Source: Spiro-02 sp034114085 | GTDB lineage: Bacteria > Spirochaetota > Spirochaetia > Sphaerochaetales > Sphaerochaetaceae | NCBI GenBank assembly: GCA_034114085.1 | Contig: JAXEWB010000049.1 | Location: 62,001-126,000 of the forward strand | Direction: 5' to 3' | DNA: 64,000 nt | Program-made: the position numbers and the translations under genes | Shown here: one piece after another, positions 62,220-64,000 of the stretch | Layout of the letters: every line of letters begins with the position of its first letter | How positions within the stretch are numbered: position 1 is the stretch's first letter | Notes under the pieces: model-generated | Databases searched by the model: none | What the model saw: the letters and a program-made list of their open reading frames with translations, nothing else | Told to the model about the DNA's origin: nothing

Positions 62220-63004
62220 AAGAGTTGCTGACTATCGACGATATCAGCGTCTCCTATGGAAATATCCAGGCGCTGAAGCAAGTCTCCATGCATGTTAAGG
62301 AAGGCGAAATCGTATGTCTGATCGGAGCGAACGGCGCTGGCAAGAGTACCTTGCTGAAGGCGATTGTCGGTCAGGAGCCGCTGGTGTCCGGTACTATCAC
62401 CTATGACGGGGAGTTGATTTGCCATGCCCGGCATGTCCCTGCCGATGTCTCCGGAGCGAAGTCTGGCAAGAAAGCGCACAAGTCGCATGCCCCTGTGTTG
62501 ACCACCGACCTGATCGCTCGCAAGGGGATCGCCTTGGTGCCGGAAGGCCGTCGGGTGTTCGCCGGCATGACGGTGGAGGAAAACCTCGACATGGGAGCTT
62601 TCATGGTCAAGGATGATGCCTTGATTGCACGAAAAAAGGAGGAGATGTTCGATTTCTTCCCGATCCTTGGCGCCCGCCGTAGGCAGAAGACCCGTTCACT
62701 GTCCGGTGGCGAGCAGCAGATGATGGCTATCGCCCGTGCGTTGATGAGTTCTCCGAAGCTGTTGCTTCTTGACGAGCCCGGTCTTGGCTTGGCTCCGCTG
62801 GTGATTCAGGATATCTTCCAGAAAATCGCGATTATCAATCAAGAGGACAAAGTCACTGTATTCCTGGTGGAACAGAACGCACGCATGGCGCTCAAGGCGT
62901 CAAGCGAGGGATATGTCATGGAAAACGGCAGGATCGTCCTGGCCGATACCTCGGCTGCGTTGCTTGACAACGAACAAGTCCGTGCGGCGTATCTGGGAGA
63001 GTAA
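62216..63004 (+). CDS. livF: Branched-chain amino acid ABC ATPase 2 with an insertion
   Basis: This 262-residue ATPase has Walker A GANGAGKST, ALVPEGRRVFAGMTVEENLDM, signature SLSGGEQQMMAIARALM, Walker B LLLLDEPGLGLAP and VEQNARMAL. It is about 25 residues longer than usual LivF. The extra residues, rich in Ala, Lys and His (about 66-93), sit between GTITYDGE and ARKGIALVPEGR. It closes the liv operon. Confidence 0.93.
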   Translation: MKELLTIDDISVSYGNIQALKQVSMHVKEGEIVCLIGANGAGKSTLLKAIVGQEPLVSGTITYDGELICHARHVPADVSGAKSGKKAHKSHAPVLTTDLIARKGIALVPEGRRVFAGMTVEENLDMGAFMVKDDALIARKKEEMFDFFPILGARRRQKTRSLSGGEQQMMAIARALMSSPKLLLLDEPGLGLAPLVIQDIFQKIAIINQEDKVTVFLVEQNARMALKASSEGYVMENGRIVLADTSAALLDNEQVRAAYLGE

Positions 63005-63093
63005 AAACCGCTGGAAATTCATTTGCAACTGCGGTACAATGTCTTCAGAGACACATGAAGGAACATTGTTCGTGCTGAGAGGAGGTCTTCAAC

Positions 63094-63738
63094 ATGATTA
63101 TTGAACGCAGAATGACCCGAAATCCCGTTACCGCCACTCCTGACATGTCGGTCGCGGAAGCGTCCGCACTCATGAAGCAGGAGAAAGTACACCGGTTGCC
63201 CGTTCTGGATAAGGACAAGAAGCTCGTCGGAGTCATTTCTGAAAAGGATATCCTGTATGCGTCGCCTTCTCCGGCCAGTAGCCTTTCTATCCATGAGATG
63301 GCGTATCTGCTTTCCAAGCTGACGGTCAAGAAGCTCATGACCAAGGATGTCGTCACCATTTCCAAAGATACTACGGTAGAGGAGGCGGCCCGCCTGATGG
63401 TGGATCAGGACTTGTCCTGTCTGCCTGTATTGGAGGATGGCAAGCTTGTCGGTATCGTTTCCAAGTCCGACATGTTCAAGATTCTGCTGGAGCTGTTCGG
63501 CGCCCGTCATTTCGGGGTGCGGCTTTCCTTCTTGGTGGAGGACCATCCGGGGACGATCGCCCGCATTTCCAGCGCTCTCGCGGAGCAGGGGATCGATATC
63601 ATTTCCTTTGGCACGTTCATGGGGACCGAGCCGACCAATGCGATCTGTTCCCTCAAGGCGCAGGGGGCGCCGATGTCAAAGGTCGTGGAGATCGTGAAAC
63701 CGTTCGTAATGCAGTTGCTTGATGTCCGGGAGGTATAG
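63094..63738 (+). CDS. CBS-pair and ACT domain protein
   Basis: This 214-residue cytoplasmic protein has two CBS motifs (about residues 1-60 and 75-135, with VHRLPVLDKDKKLVGVISEKD and LSCLPVLEDGKLVGIVSKSD) and a C-terminal ACT-like domain (about 140-214: GVRLSFLVEDHPGTIARISS). The layout resembles AcuB-like proteins. CBS pairs bind adenine nucleotides and ACT domains bind amino acids, so it may sense energy state and an amino acid. That would fit its place 90 bp after the liv operon. AGGAGG precedes the ATG. Confidence 0.85.
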   Translation: MIIERRMTRNPVTATPDMSVAEASALMKQEKVHRLPVLDKDKKLVGVISEKDILYASPSPASSLSIHEMAYLLSKLTVKKLMTKDVVTISKDTTVEEAARLMVDQDLSCLPVLEDGKLVGIVSKSDMFKILLELFGARHFGVRLSFLVEDHPGTIARISSALAEQGIDIISFGTFMGTEPTNAICSLKAQGAPMSKVVEIVKPFVMQLLDVREV

Positions 63739-63741
63739 CAG

Positions 63742-64000
63742 GTGTCCCGGCATTCCAAGAAAAATAAAGAATTTGATGCAAATAATCGCTTACGCAATGA
63801 TGGAGAAGCGGCTTCCGACAGCCGCTTTTCCCATTTTGTGGATGAAGATGAAGGATATAGGCCGTTCGCCGGGATATCCGGTCTGAAACCTCAGCCTGTA
63901 TCGACAAGGGATGGGAGGGCGTCCAAGCCATCCGGTTCCGTACATGGTTCCTCTGCGAGTTCTCCCGCATCAGGCTCCGTTTTGAAATCTGTCTCGAAAT
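63742..64000 (+). CDS. Possible gene start, truncated by the window end
   Basis: A frame with GTG start behind GGAGG (eight bases) runs off the right edge (86 codons). The predicted sequence is charged, then Ser/Gly/Pro-rich and low-complexity, as in a disordered N-terminal tail. A terminator-like hairpin lies within it at 63806-63829, which argues against a strongly expressed gene here. The family cannot be told. Confidence 0.4.
   Translation, partial: MSRHSKKNKEFDANNRLRNDGEAASDSRFSHFVDEDEGYRPFAGISGLKPQPVSTRDGRASKPSGSVHGSSASSPASGSVLKSVSK
63806..63829 (+). terminator. Terminator-like hairpin after the CBS-ACT gene
   Basis: AAGCGGCT (63806-63813) and AGCCGCTT (63820-63827) form a perfect 8-bp stem with a six-base loop, followed by TT and CCCATTTT. 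It overlaps the possible last gene. Confidence 0.55.

Overview
This is a chromosomal stretch of a diderm, spirochaete-like bacterium, probably near Sphaerochaeta or Treponema. The clues are a short alanyl-tRNA synthetase of about 597 residues, a FadL/UPF0164-type outer-membrane barrel, binding proteins whose signal peptides end in forms such as FANGQGE, many extracytoplasmic lipoproteins, and a topoisomerase I with glycine-rich C-terminal repeats. This placement is inference from protein features, not from a phylogeny.

Layout. 1-2.6 kb: the end of a PTS EIIA gene, 5-formyl-THF cyclo-ligase, and an ECF transporter module (T and A components, no S component). 3.2-10.9 kb: one operon with a LarA-like nickel-pincer racemase/epimerase, a class II glycerate 2-kinase, a strongly altered enolase paralogue, a GntR/FCD regulator and a complete tripartite tricarboxylate (TTT) transporter. 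11.2-21.1 kb: a small membrane protein, a ROK repressor, and a divergent operon with a sugar ABC importer (binding protein and two permeases), three sulfatases and a small TIR-like protein. This block looks AT-richer than its flanks and ends next to tRNA-Phe. 22-35 kb: mostly housekeeping genes (dprA, alaS, an MFS transporter, rlmN, an OPT transporter, a small barrel protein, a diguanylate cyclase, hflX, ychF). 35-46 kb: lipoproteins, a B12-binding radical SAM protein, an Fn3-like surface lipoprotein with an outer-membrane barrel and a related third protein, and topA. 46-53 kb: a MATE exporter, a PIN-ribbon-coiled-coil membrane protein, avtA, tRNA-Arg(CCT) and a GltD-like flavoprotein. 53-58 kb: an orphan solute-binding lipoprotein coupled to a GGDEF-EAL protein. 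58-64 kb: a complete branched-chain amino acid ABC operon (livKHMGF), a CBS-ACT protein and a truncated final gene.

The most interesting system is the 3.2-10.9 kb operon. It reads as import of a hydroxy acid, C2 racemisation or epimerisation, 2-phosphorylation, and elimination. The enolase paralogue keeps the metal ligands and the catalytic Lys but has lost both active-site His and shortened two catalytic Glu to Asp, which suggests a substrate other than 2-phosphoglycerate. Other unusual signals are two dispersed arrays of 20/31-nt repeats lying between convergent genes, a 19-nt tandem repeat abutting the avtA promoter, and several genes whose -10 box sits about 6-10 nt before the ATG, predicting leaderless or nearly leaderless mRNAs.

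All calls were made by reading the sequence. No database searches, structure predictions or base-composition counts were run.
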